From assembly GCA_965246855.1 (NCBI GenBank), contig CBDFFP010000002.1:248001-312000 (forward strand): a DNA stretch of 64,000 nt. The letters run 5' to 3'. The notes beneath the pieces were generated by a model, which did not search any database, was not told the origin of the DNA, and saw only the letters and a program-made list of their open reading frames with translations. Made by a program: the position numbers and the translations under genes. Each line of letters opens with the position of its first letter. Position 1 is the stretch's first letter. Of the stretch, positions 25,156 through 36,300 are shown piece by piece. This DNA is from UBA1952 sp965246855. Its GTDB lineage: Bacteria; Bacteroidota; Bacteroidia; Chitinophagales; Chitinophagaceae.

Positions 25156-25256
25156 ATTCAACAGGTCACTGATTTTCCAGAGTCTCTGGATTTGCACAGA
25201 TGCATCCGTTCCAATCGGGAAAATCGGTGGTCTATCCAACCAAGAAGGACAAACTT

Positions 25257-25264
25257 TACTTTTG
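25257..25264 (+). promoter_or_regulatory. -7 promoter box of the batD operon
   Basis: TACTTTTG matches TAnnTTTG and ends seven bases before the ATG at 25272, so the transcript is probably leaderless or nearly so. No -33 TTTG is visible. Confidence 0.5.
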
Positions 25265-25271
25265 TACCCTC

Positions 25272-27029
25272 ATGCGGGCCGTCTTTCTTCTTCTTTTCTT
25301 CCTCGCCACCACCACTCACGCACAGGTCGTTTTCCGTACCGAAGTGCTTTTCGACGTAGTAGGCGTGAACACCGCTTTTCAGGTGCAATACAGCTTGGAA
25401 AACGCAGGCGATCTGGCCGGTATGGAGCTACAAGCGGAACCGCCTTTCACCCTCATTGGCGGCTACGCCGATGCCAACCGCACCAGCACCCAAATCTTCA
25501 ATGGACGGGCCACCACGACCCGCACCTATACCCGCACCTACAACCTGCGCGCCGGTCAAACCGGAACCTTCAAACTGCCTGTTGCCATTGCCCGGACAGC
25601 AGGCGGAAAAACCTACCTCTCCAACGCCACCACGATAGAAGTGGTAAAAGAAACTCCGCAACGCAACACCGCGCCCGACCCCTTCGCCAACACCCCAGAC
25701 CCCTTCGGCGGAAACCCTTTTGGCCCCGGCTCCCCGCTGGATCGCATTGCCGATGCCTTCACTCAAGAGCAACGTCTGCCCACCGCCGCCAACCTGCCCC
25801 GGCTGGCTTTTTTGGAGATTGTGCCGCGAAAGAAAACCGCCTATGAAGGCGAGCCGGTGATTGTGGATTACCTCCTTGTCTCCGGCATTCCGGTGAGTGG
25901 GAATATCAACAAGATGCCCGCCCCGGATGGGTTTTGGGTGGAAGAAATCAGCAGTGAAAAAGAAGAGCGCGGCACCCGCGTGGTAGGCAACAAAGTGTTT
26001 CAAACCCTGCTCATCAAGCGCGTCGCCATCATTCCACAACGCACCGGCAGCCTCACCATTGAACCTGCCGAGATGCAGGCCGTAGGCACCATTGATGACG
26101 GCTACGGAAACAGCCAAAGGCACACGTGGATTATCAAATCTGCACCGGCTACGCTTCGCATCATTCCCCTGCCCGTTGCCGGAAAACCCAAAAGCTTTGG
26201 CGGCGCGGTAGGGAATTACAAGATAGAAGCTTCGCTGGAACCCGCTTCAATGCCGCGCAACGGAGCAGCGGCGCTGCGCATCACGCTCTCTGGCATGGGC
26301 AATCTGGCACAGGTGGACGCCCCTCAACCAACACTACCCAAGGGGCTGAACGCAGAACCACCGGTAGCAAAAGACGCGCTCAAAAGCGACGGAAAAAGCC
26401 TCACCGGAAGCCGCACCTTTACCTTTCCCATCACCGCTACTAAAGAAGGTCATTTCACCATTCCAGAAATCCGCTTTTCCTTTTTTAATCTGCAGTCGGA
26501 GCGCTATGAGGAAATCGCTACGCGCCCGCTCAAACTGAGCGTTACGGAAGCGGAAGCCGTTCTTGTTTCTAACGAAAACGAGGAAGAACAGTCGTTTTGG
26601 ATAGCCGGAATTTTCGCCGTAGTGGCGCTGGTCGTGGGCGTTCTGTTAGGAAGGCGGAAGAAGAAAGAGAAGGTGGAAGGAATACCCGTCCCGCCGGTTT
26701 CCGCCCCGGAAAAAACGCCGCTTCCCGATGTTGCTTTCGCGCCCCAGACGGCGCCCGAAACAGTTGTTGCGCGCACGTCCCGCGAAGCTCTTTCAGCAAT
26801 AGAAAAAGTCCTGCTTCTCAAAACCGGTCAATCCTTCCCCACCCTTTCTGCACCACGTCTGGAAGCATTGGGAATGGATGTTTTGACAGCGCAGCGCGTT
26901 CTGCTTTTCCGGCAAAAAACCGAGGCTGCACTCTACGGCGGATTGGCTTCTTCCGAAGAAGAACTATGGACGGAAGGCCGTGCGCTGCTGGCGCTTATTT
27001 ATAACTGGAAGCCCATCCAAAACGGATAA
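25272..27029 (+). CDS. batD: BatD-family protein
   Basis: A signal peptide (MRAVFLLLFFLATTTHAQ) is followed by about 420 periplasmic residues of repeated immunoglobulin-like sheets (VGVNTAFQVQYSLENAGD opens the BatD pattern), then a membrane span at about 440-460 (WIAGIFAVVALVVGVLLG) and a 120-residue cytoplasmic tail. BatD belongs to the Bacteroides aerotolerance system, whose exact role is uncertain. The usual batA/B/C neighbours are absent here. The 3' end is followed after six bases by the deacetylase gene. Confidence 0.85.
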   Translation: MRAVFLLLFFLATTTHAQVVFRTEVLFDVVGVNTAFQVQYSLENAGDLAGMELQAEPPFTLIGGYADANRTSTQIFNGRATTTRTYTRTYNLRAGQTGTFKLPVAIARTAGGKTYLSNATTIEVVKETPQRNTAPDPFANTPDPFGGNPFGPGSPLDRIADAFTQEQRLPTAANLPRLAFLEIVPRKKTAYEGEPVIVDYLLVSGIPVSGNINKMPAPDGFWVEEISSEKEERGTRVVGNKVFQTLLIKRVAIIPQRTGSLTIEPAEMQAVGTIDDGYGNSQRHTWIIKSAPATLRIIPLPVAGKPKSFGGAVGNYKIEASLEPASMPRNGAAALRITLSGMGNLAQVDAPQPTLPKGLNAEPPVAKDALKSDGKSLTGSRTFTFPITATKEGHFTIPEIRFSFFNLQSERYEEIATRPLKLSVTEAEAVLVSNENEEEQSFWIAGIFAVVALVVGVLLGRRKKKEKVEGIPVPPVSAPEKTPLPDVAFAPQTAPETVVARTSREALSAIEKVLLLKTGQSFPTLSAPRLEALGMDVLTAQRVLLFRQKTEAALYGGLASSEEELWTEGRALLALIYNWKPIQNG

Positions 27030-27035
27030 CCGGAC

Positions 27036-27683
27036 ATGCGATTTTATACGGTGAAAACACCGCTCATCCTTCCGTTCCTGCAACCGAAAGGCCTGATTTG
27101 GAAAGGCGGAAAGGGGCTTCCCAAAAACGGCATCTACCTCACTTTCGACGACGGCCCGCACCCCGAAATCACACCGCAGGTATTGGCGCTTCTGGCGCGC
27201 TACAATGCGAAGGCCACCTTCTTTTGTGTAGGCGAAAACGCGGTGCGCTATCCGCAAGTCGTTGCGCAGATTGGGGCCGAAGGACACACCCTGGGCAACC
27301 ATACATACAACCACCTGAAAGGCTCCCGAACCCCCACCGCAGACTACCTTTCCAATACGCTGAAAGCTGCGCAAACGCTGCCTACTGGCTGGTTTCGTCC
27401 GCCTTATGGACGGATACGCAGGAAGCAGGTGGCAGTGCTTCAGCAGCAGGGTTTTCGCATCGTGATGTGGGATGTGCTTTCCGGCGATTTTGACCCGCGC
27501 CACAGCGCCCGCGATTGTGCCCGTTTTGTTATCCGCCACGCCCGGCCCGGCAGCATTGTAGTTTTCCACGACAGCCTCAAAGCTGCTCCACGTTGCCTGC
27601 CTGCATTGGAGATGGTGCTGCGCTATTACTGCCGCAAAAACGTATTGCTCCCGGCACTTCCGCCTTTCCAAAAAGAACAATAG
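27036..27683 (+). CDS. Polysaccharide deacetylase (NodB-type)
   Basis: The carbohydrate-esterase family 4 fold is clear: metal-binding YLTFDDGPHPEITP, then GNHTYNHLKG with the two histidines, RPPYGRIR, and DVLSGDFDP. At 215 residues it is a bare catalytic domain without signal peptide, which suggests cytoplasmic or membrane-peripheral action on an amino-sugar precursor. It lies between batD (6 bases) and tatD (12 bases) in one operon. Confidence 0.92.
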   Translation: MRFYTVKTPLILPFLQPKGLIWKGGKGLPKNGIYLTFDDGPHPEITPQVLALLARYNAKATFFCVGENAVRYPQVVAQIGAEGHTLGNHTYNHLKGSRTPTADYLSNTLKAAQTLPTGWFRPPYGRIRRKQVAVLQQQGFRIVMWDVLSGDFDPRHSARDCARFVIRHARPGSIVVFHDSLKAAPRCLPALEMVLRYYCRKNVLLPALPPFQKEQ

Positions 27684-27695
27684 TCCCTGTCTAAA

Positions 27696-28466
27696 ATGAC
27701 TTTTATTGATACCCACGCACACCTTTATGACGCCGCTTTTGAGGCAGACCGCGACGCGATGCTTTTGCGCGCAAAAACGGCGGGCGTGGAAAAGATTTTT
27801 CTGCCCAACTGCGATGGCGAAACGGTTGCGCCGATGCTTTCACTTTGCGACCAATATCCACAGCAATGCTTCCCGATGATGGGCCTGCACCCGTGTTATG
27901 TGAAAGGGGATTTTGAGGAGGCGTTAGCGACGCTGAAAGCGTATTTATCCCAACGTCGCTTCTGCGCGATTGGCGAAATCGGACTGGATTTTTACTGGGA
28001 CAAAACCTTTGTGGCAGAGCAGGAAAATGCTTTTGCAACGCAGATTGGCTGGGCGTTGGAGAACGATTTGCCAGTAGTGGTTCACAGCCGCGAGGCCACA
28101 ACGGCGTGTCTCCATATTCTGGAGAAGGAAGGGAAAAGGGAATTAAGCGGCGTGCTCCATTGCTTTAGCGGAACGGTGGAAGAAGCGCAACGCGCTGTGG
28201 CGCTCGGCTTGTTACTCGGCATCGGCGGCGTGATGACCTACAAGAAGACGAACCTACCTGAAATCGTGCGCATGGTAGGACTTCAAAACCTGATTCTGGA
28301 AACCGACGCGCCGTATTTATCGCCCGTTCCCCATCGCGGCAAGCGGAACGAAAGCAGCTATATTCCTCTGATTGCGGCGGCGGTAGCGGATGCTATGGAG
28401 ATGCCTTTGGAAGAAGTCGCGCGGGTTACAACGGCGAATGCAAAAGGGCTATTTGGGGTGTACTGA
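27696..28466 (+). CDS. tatD: TatD-family metal-dependent DNase
   Basis: The TIM-barrel hydrolase motifs are present in order: FIDTHAHLYD at the N-terminus, GEIGLDFYWD with metal-binding Glu, VVHSREA, VLHCFSG, and LETDAPYLSPVPHRG at the C-terminus. Family members are 3'-5' exonucleases that act in DNA repair. At 256 residues it is full length. Last gene of the batD operon; a hairpin follows at 28474. Confidence 0.95.
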   Translation: MTFIDTHAHLYDAAFEADRDAMLLRAKTAGVEKIFLPNCDGETVAPMLSLCDQYPQQCFPMMGLHPCYVKGDFEEALATLKAYLSQRRFCAIGEIGLDFYWDKTFVAEQENAFATQIGWALENDLPVVVHSREATTACLHILEKEGKRELSGVLHCFSGTVEEAQRAVALGLLLGIGGVMTYKKTNLPEIVRMVGLQNLILETDAPYLSPVPHRGKRNESSYIPLIAAAVADAMEMPLEEVARVTTANAKGLFGVY

Positions 28467-28473
28467 AAAAGAA

Positions 28474-28509
28474 AAGGGACAAGGCGCCGTTGAAAACGCT
28501 TTGTCCCTT
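28474..28509. terminator. Hairpin between tatD and tRNA-Ser
   Basis: AAGGGACAA and TTGTCCCTT pair across 18 bases. It lies between convergent units (tatD on the plus strand, tRNA-Ser on the minus strand) and could end both. Confidence 0.65.
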
Positions 28510-28513
28510 CAAG

Positions 28514-28598
28514 CAGAGAGGAAGGGATTCGAACCCTCGATACCTTGCAGTATACCCGCTTTCCAGGCGAGCCCCTTCAACCACTCGGGCACCTCTCT
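28514..28598 (-). tRNA. tRNA-Ser (GGA anticodon)
   Basis: On the minus strand the acceptor arms AGAGAGG and CCTCTCT pair, the T arm is GAGGG-TTCGAAT-CCCTT, and the anticodon loop CTGGAAA gives GGA. A long variable arm (TATACTGCAAGGTATC region) confirms a class II serine tRNA. CCA is not encoded. A TACTTTCG box lies at 28617-28624. Confidence 0.95.
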
Positions 28599-28653
28599 AA
28601 AGGAAATTTGGGAGGGCGAAAGTAGGGGATTCTTTCAAAAACCGAAGGCTTTT

Positions 28654-29637
28654 TTATTCGCCCTTCTTCAAAGTGCGCAATTCCCGGCCATCGGGCAGAA
28701 TGTAGAAGTTCGCGCCGTCTTTGGCTACCAGCGCCACGCCTTCTTCAAAAGGCGCTGCGCGGAGGTACTGAGGCGTGATAATTACCTTACCGGTTGCAGC
28801 TTCGGCATAGCCCCATTGGTCATTCTGCATAAAGGCATACAACCCTTCCGTGGGCGTAATCACCATTTGATAAGGCAGTGTGCGCAAGGTCTTTCCGGTT
28901 CCGTCTATCTGCTGCCAGCCTTGCGCTGTTTTGGCAAAGGCACTGCCCTTTTCAAAGGCGGTTACGCGCTCATATTGGGCGGGAATCACCCATGCTCCTT
29001 TCTTGTTGATAAATCCCCATTTACCGCCCGTTCTGGCAGCGGCGAAGCCTTCTGAAAACACCCCGGCATCCTCAAATTGCTGTGGGAAAAGCGCCTTCCC
29101 GGAGACATCTACAAATTGCCAGGAGCCGTTTGCCAGCACGGCAGCCACGCCTTCCCGGAAGGGTCGGATATGGGTGTATTGCGGCGGCAGCACTTCCTTC
29201 CCGGTACGGAAATTCACGACGCCCATTTTCCCTGTTTCTTTCTGCTGAATGTTGATGTAATCACCCGCCAGCGACCAGCCGGGAAGGCGGCCTTTGGTGC
29301 TGTAGAGCTTCTTTCCGTTAGCAAGCAGTGTCTGCCCTCCTTCTTTATCCACGCCAATAACAAATCCGTCCGGCACAGGGCTTAATTCCTTCCATATACC
29401 GGCGGCAACAGGCTTTCCGGCGGCGTTGATCATCTGGTATTGATGCTCCCCTGTGGCCACTACGGCAAGGCCCTTATGAAAGGGAGACGCTTCCTCAAAA
29501 GTGACCGGGAAAACGACTGCACCTGTGTTTATGTTTTGGTATTGATAATGCCCATCGGCTAACAGAATAGGCACGAGGGCTTGCGCAGAGGCGGACAACC
29601 CGGCACCGATCAAAAAAGCGAGAAAAGGAATCTTCAC
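28654..29637 (-). CDS. WG-repeat protein, exported
   Basis: A signal peptide (MKIPFLAFLIGAGLSASAQA) is followed by about seven repeats of the WG type, roughly 40-45 residues each, with the pattern G.WGFINKKG..VIPAQYE (for example KWGFINKKGAWVIPAQYE near residue 207). WG-repeat proteins are beta-rich and common in Bacteroidota; the ligand is unknown. It reads away from the minisatellite region. The box at 29654 is 17 bases upstream. Confidence 0.88.
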   Translation of the reverse strand: MKIPFLAFLIGAGLSASAQALVPILLADGHYQYQNINTGAVVFPVTFEEASPFHKGLAVVATGEHQYQMINAAGKPVAAGIWKELSPVPDGFVIGVDKEGGQTLLANGKKLYSTKGRLPGWSLAGDYINIQQKETGKMGVVNFRTGKEVLPPQYTHIRPFREGVAAVLANGSWQFVDVSGKALFPQQFEDAGVFSEGFAAARTGGKWGFINKKGAWVIPAQYERVTAFEKGSAFAKTAQGWQQIDGTGKTLRTLPYQMVITPTEGLYAFMQNDQWGYAEAATGKVIITPQYLRAAPFEEGVALVAKDGANFYILPDGRELRTLKKGE

Positions 29638-29653
29638 GGGAATAGATTTTTTG

Positions 29654-29661
29654 CAAAGCTA
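29654..29661 (-). promoter_or_regulatory. -7 promoter box of the WG-repeat gene
   Basis: TAGCTTTG matches TAnnTTTG on the minus strand, 17 bases before the ATG at 29637. Confidence 0.45.
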
Positions 29662-29853
29662 AGAGCCTATCCGAAAATTCAGCGTCAGGATTGGAATCCG
29701 TCATGCCGGGCCCCGACCCGGCATCTCCATTTGCTGTTCCTACACGCCGGGGATTAACGGTGTTGCCGCTTCGCAGTGCGGCTCAGCGGCTGCAATGACA
29801 TGCGTAGCGACCCTGCTTTTTCACAACCCGTTATTTTTCAGACAGTCGCTTCT

Positions 29854-30168
29854 CGGGGCAAGCCCCGAGGAGCTGGGGGCTTGCCCCGAAGAGCTGGGGG
29901 CAAGCCCCGAAGGGCTGGGGGCAGGCCCCGAAGAGCTGGGGGCAGGCCCCGAAGAGCTGGGGGCAAGCCCCGAAGGGCTGGGGGCTTGCCCCGAAGGGCT
30001 GGGGGCTTGCCCCGAGGAACTGGGGGCTTGCCCCGAGGAGCTGGGGGCAAGCCCCGAAGAGCTGGGGGCGAACCCCGAAGGGCTGGGGGCTTGCCCCGAG
30101 GAGCTGGGGGCTTGCCCCGAGGAGCTGGGGGCGAACCCCGAAGTGCTGGGGGCAAACCCCGAAGTGCT
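29854..30168. repeat. 21-bp GC-rich minisatellite, 15 copies
   Basis: Fifteen consecutive units of the form GGGGGCnnGCCCCGArGrGCT run without gaps. The central dinucleotide is AA, TT, AG or GA-like and the first half GGGGC-nn-GCCCC is a small palindrome, so each copy can form a hairpin. Because 21 is a multiple of three the block stays open in several frames on both strands; none of those frames has a convincing start or partner. It sits in the 678-base gap between the WG-repeat gene and the SprB-type adhesin. Confidence 0.9.
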
Positions 30169-30315
30169 TTCACAGGTCTTTATTTTGGGGATAGGTTCTA
30201 AGGGGCGTTATTGTTTGAAAAACAATGCTGTTGCGATGTCAGATCCAAGAAATAAATGTAATTTGCACCGCTCAAGAATTTCTGGCTTTTTTCTTCCTTT
30301 CTTATCCGCTTCCCC

Positions 30316-33300
30316 GTGAGTTTTTTACGCTTCATCTGTCTGGCTGCTTCTGTGCTTCTAACGGTTGTTTCTCCCTTAAAAGCACAGCAGATTAGCTGCC
30401 CGTCAAACATTGATTTTGAGTTAGGCTCTTTGCAGGGCTGGAACTGTTTTACGAGTACCAACGCAGGTACAGGCGTTTATACCTGGACGCCTACGGCGCC
30501 GATAAACAACCGGCATACAGTCGTTAGTGGAACGGCGACAGACCCTTATGGCGGATTTCCGATTGTAGCGCCGGCAGGCGGAGGCTATTCGTTGATGCTG
30601 GGCAATGATGGTACCGGCGCGCAAATGGAGCAAGTGCGCTTCACCTTTACCGTGCCTACCGGCCAGAACGAGTACGCCGTTATTTACCGCTATGCGATTG
30701 TGCTGGAAAACCCAAACCATACAGCCATTCAACAGCCTTTTTTTAAGGTTAAGGCTTATGATTCCGCCACCAACAACACTGTAAATTGCGGCAATTTCAG
30801 CTATGTTTCCTCTTCGTCTCTACCGGGCTTTGTGAGTGTAGGTGGCAGCCTTTACTACAAAGACTGGTCAACAGCTTCCTTAAATCTTTCGGGTCAGGGG
30901 GGCAACACTATTGTTGTGGAGTTTACCACATCAGACTGCTCGCAGACGGGCCACTTTGGGTATGCCTATGTGGATATGAACTGTGGGTTGTTTGCCATTC
31001 GGAACAGTGCCTGTGTGGGTTCTGTCACGGCCCCTCTTTCTGCACCGCCGGGGTTTCAGAGCTATACGTGGTACGACTCCAGCTATAATGTTGTAGGCAC
31101 GGGTCAGAATGTAAATGTTCCCAGTCCGGGCCAAAGAACCGTCTATCGGGTGAGGCTGGTTCCGTATCCGGGATATGGCTGCACGGATACACTCAGCACG
31201 GCCATTATTCCTGCGGTCTTGAATGTGGATGCCGGGAAAGACACCACCTTGTGCAATATTCCTTTCCTGCAACTTCCGACCATTATCAGTGGAAGCGCGC
31301 CGCCTTTAACCTACTCCTGGACGGCCAGCACGGGCACTTCGTCGCTTAGCTGCACCAGTTGCAGTGCGCCCACCGTTACCCCCACTTCTCTCACGAGCTA
31401 TTACCTGACCGTTACGGACAACAATGGTTGTGTTACCAAAGACACGGTATCTGTTCTACCTACAGCGGGCTTCCAGGCGACCAACATCACGCCGGTTTCG
31501 TGCTTTGGCAACAGCGATGGCAGCATTTCCCTGACACCTCAGAACGGAACCGCACCGCTCACGTTCCGGTGGAACACGCCGCCGGTGACGGGACAAACCT
31601 CCACGTCTATCAGCGGCCTTGCCGCCGGGAGCTACAGCATTACCATCACAGATGGCAAAGGATGCGTTACACAACCACCGGCTTTTGTGGTACCGCAACC
31701 TTCAGTGTTGGGAGCCACCATCAGCGCCTCGCAAAACATACTTTGCAATGGCGCAAACACTGGCTCCGCTACCGTCACCGCAACGGGCGGAACAGCGCCC
31801 TATTCTTATTCCTGGAACAACACGACGCCCGCGCAAACAACGGCTACGGCTAACAACCTGCCGGCAGGTCCCTACACCGTTACCGTAACCGATGCGAATG
31901 GCTGCGTTAAGACCGCATCGGTAACGGTAACGCAACCTCCCATGGCTTTGTCGGTGACGGCAACGAAAAAATCTTCTTTGTGTAGCGGCATAAACGACGG
32001 CACGGCAAAGGTGACCGCCAGCGGCGGAACACCTCCCTATACCTATTCCTGGAACACGTCGCCGGTGCAGACAACTGACTCTATTTCTAATCTTGCCGGG
32101 GGCGTTTATACGGCTACCGTCACCGATGCCAACGGTTGCACAAGTGCCGTGTCGGTTACGATTCTTCAGGTAATTTCCTTGAACCTGACGGCTACCCAAA
32201 CAAATATTTCCTGCCAGGGCGGAAGTAATGGAACCGCTACCGCGACCACCAGCGGCGGCACGCTGCCCTACACTTATAGCTGGAACACGACACCCGCACA
32301 AACAACGCCTGCAATCAGCGGCCTGACGGCAGGCAGCTATATGGTGACGGTCACGGATTCCAACGGTTGTATGGCCAGTCAGCCGGTTTCTATTACAGAA
32401 CCTGCCGCGCTTCAGTTGTCGTCGGTTCAAACAAATGTTCTTTGCAACGGCGACACCAATGGCACGGCTACGGTAACGGCCAACGGCGGAACGGCGCCTT
32501 ATGCCTACAGTTGGATAACGGCTCCTCCAACGACTTCTAACTCCTTAAACGGACTGCCTGCCGGAAGCTATGTAGCCACCGTTGTGGATGCAAAAAACTG
32601 CATAGACACGCTCTCCGTTACCATTACCCAACCCGCTGTTTTGGGCCTCTCGATGAGCCAGACTGATGTTTTGTGTAATGGCGGAAGCAGCGGCACGGCG
32701 ACCGTGGCGGTAACGGGTGGCACAACGCCTTATTCCTACTCCTGGAACACGACGCCCGCGCAAACAACGGCCACAGCAACCAACTTACCCATAGGTACTT
32801 ACACCGTAGTTGTAACGGACGCTAACGGCTGCGGCCAAACGGACAGCACCAGCATCGCGCAACCCACTGCGCTGACGGCTACGGCAACGCACACGGATGT
32901 ATTCTGCAACGGCGGAAACAACGGAACCGCTACGGTCACCGCGACTGGCGGCACAACGCCTTATTCGTATTCCTGGAACAGCACACCCGCACAAACGACA
33001 GCTACCGCAAGCAACCTTCCGGCAGGTACCTACACGGCTACCGTTACCGATGCCAATGGCTGCATCAAAAGGGATACCGTTACGCTTGTAGCGCCTGCGG
33101 CGTTGAGCGTCTCTCCTACGCAAACAAATGTCTCCTGCAATGGCGGAAGCAACGGCTCGGCGGCGATAACCGTAAGCGGCGGTACAGCGCCTTATTCCTA
33201 CTCCTGGAACACGACGCCCGCGCAAACCACAACATCTATCAGCAACCTGGCAGCCGGAAGCTATCAGGCTACCGTTACAGATTCCAACGGCTGTGTGCAA

Positions 33301-36300
33301 ACGGTTTTGGTCACCATTACCCAACCGGCAGTGCTCCTCCCTTCAACCGCACAAACGAATATTTCCTGCAACGGCAGCAGTGATGGCACGGCAACCATAA
33401 CCGCAAGCGGTGGCACAGCACCTTATTCTCATTCCTGGAATACGACGCCGGTTCAAACAACCGCATCCATTTCTTCGCTTATAGCCGGGACCTATACAGA
33501 TACCGTCACCGACGCCAACGGCTGCACGCAAACCGCACAGGTGACCATTACGCAACCTGCTGCACTGACGGCCACAGCGACGCATACGGATGTACAGTGC
33601 AATGGCGGAAACAATGGCTCGGCCACGGTGGTGGCAAGCGGCGGAACAGCACCTTATTCGTATTCGTGGAACAGCACGCCTGCACAAACGACAGCTACTG
33701 CAAGTAACCTTCCGGCAGGTACTTACACAGTCATCGTCACCGACGCAAATGGCTGTACTAAAGGGGATACTGTTAAGCTTACACAACCCACATTACTCGG
33801 CCTTTCTACCACACAAACAGATGTGTTGTGTAATGGCGCAAACACCGGCTCCGCTACCGTGACCGCAACAGGTGGAACAGCGTCTTATTCGTACTCCTGG
33901 AATACGACGCCCGCGCAAACCACAACTTCTATTTCCACACTTACTGCCGGAACCTATACAGCCACCGTCACCGACGCAAGCGGTTGCGTACAAACAACGC
34001 AGGTGACTATTGCGCAGCCCGCATTGTTCAGCCTTTCCATCACGCAAACGAATGTATCCTGCAATGGCAGTAGTGATGGCACGGCAGCAATAACAGCAAG
34101 CGGTGGGACAGCACCTTACTCGTACTCCTGGAATACAACGCCCGCGCAAACCACAACTTCTATTTCCACACTTACTGCCGGAACCTACACGGCTACCGTT
34201 ACCGATGCCAACGGCTGCGTACAAACAACGCAGGTGACTATTACACAACCTGCTGTCCTGACGGCAACGGCTTCTAAAACAGATGTCTCCTGCAACGGCG
34301 GCAGCAATGGCTCGGCCACGGTGGCGGCAAGCGGCGGAACAGCGCCTTATTCTTACTCCTGGAACACAACGCCGGTACAAACAACAGCCAGTATTTCCGG
34401 CCTTCCTGCAGGCAGCTACACCGTTACCGTAACCGATGCAAAAGGCTGTACACAATCAGACACAACGGCTGTTGTTGCGCCGGGCGCACTCACGCTCTCT
34501 ACGACGCACACCGACGTGATATGCGCGGGTGGAAACACCGGTACGGCAACTGTGACAGCAGGCGGTGGAACAACTCCTTACACGTACTCCTGGAACACTA
34601 CCCCGGTAAAGACAACTACAACCATCTCCGGGCTTCCGGCGGGCAGCTACATAGCGACTGTAACTGACGCAAAGGGCTGTACACAAACAGCTACTGCCAT
34701 TGTTGCTCAACCGGCAGTGCTAACCGCCGCAACTACTAAAACAGATGTCTCCTGTAACGGCAGCAGCAACGGCTCAGCAACCGTGACGGCCAATGGCGGA
34801 ACTGCACCTTACACCTACAATTGGAACACCACGCCTGCTCAAACCACAGCCACGATTTCCGGCGTACCCGCAGGCAGTTATACCGCAACCGTAACGGATG
34901 CCAATGGCTGTACGCAAACGCCAACGGCTATTATCGCCCAACCCGCTCCGCTTGTTTTGGTTGCAGTTGGAAATAACCCGCTCTGCTATGGCAACGTCAA
35001 CGGAACGGCTGTGGTAGCCGTAAATGGCGGCACCTTGCCTTACAGCTATAGCTGGAACACGACGCCTGTTCAGACAAATGCAAGCGCGTCTGGCCTCGCA
35101 CCTGGCACCTACACCGTCACCGTCACCGATGCCCGGAACTGCACCGGAACCACAACGGTCACGCTCCTCCAGCCCGACTCGCTTTCCCTTTCGCTTACTT
35201 CCAGCAACGTGACCTGCGCCGGCGGTAACGACGGCTCTGTGTTTGCAAATGTGACGGGCGGAACGCTGCCCTATGCCTACACATGGAACAGCAACGCATC
35301 CCTGAACAACGCGGGTTACAGCAATTTTACCGCAGGCACCCAAACCGTGCGCGTAACTGATGGCAACGGCTGCACCAAAACAGCCACCGTAACCCTCACC
35401 AGTCCGACCCCGGTTACGGCTACGCTGGTGGTGGATTCTGTTCCTTGCTTTGGCGCAGCCACCGGCGTTGTGCGCGTGGCAAGTACGCGCGGCGGAACGG
35501 CTCCTTACGAGTATTACTGGCAAGGCAGCAGCAGTCCCCAGACAGCGACGCTCCAAAACCTGTCTGCCGGAAACTATACCGTGCGCATTCTGGACTTTTC
35601 CGGCTGCGCCAGCAATTTCACTATTAACCTGCCCCAGCATCCTTCGCAGAATCTTTTCGCCGGTGTGGATGCGGCTGTGTGTGCAGGCAGCAGCATTGAC
35701 CTTCAGGCAACGGGCGCATCGGTGCAATGGCAGTGGACACCCGCAACAGATTTATCGTGTAGCACCTGTGCCCATCCTACAGCTACACCGGGGCAAAACA
35801 CCACGTATTTTGTGACCGGAACCGACACCTTTGGCTGCACCGCAACCGATAGCCTGACCATCACCGTTCAGCAGCGAAACGCAGTTTCCGTGGGCAGCCC
35901 GGTTCAGCTTTGCGTGGGCGCTACGGCAACACTCTCGGCATCGGGCGGCGACCGCTATCAATGGACGCCGATAACCGGCCTCTCTTGTTCCGACTGTCCG
36001 AATCCAACAATCACCGACACGGTGGACAACAACTATCAGGTGATTATCTCGCAGGGAGATTGCTTTGTGGATACGCTCTACCAGAACGTCATCATCGCGT
36101 CGCCACCAACCGTTCAGACGTCTCCGGATGTGCTTCTGGCTTCCGGCGGACAAATCACTTTGCAAACCACCGCCAGCGCCAGCGCGAAGACATTCTCTTG
36201 GTCTCCTAAGGTGGGCCTCAACTGCTACAACTGCCGTACACCAACGGTAGTGGACGCCCGCAGCATTACCTACATCGTTACAGCTACTACAGCGTATGGC

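Noticed and set aside
27036..27683. Secreted chitin deacetylase
   Set aside because: No signal peptide is visible; family membership is certain but extracellular action on chitin is not supported.
29776..30319. Proline/glycine repeat proteins in three frames of the minisatellite
   Set aside because: All arise from one 21-bp unit, which is divisible by three; none has a plausible start, partner or variation pattern expected of protein selection.
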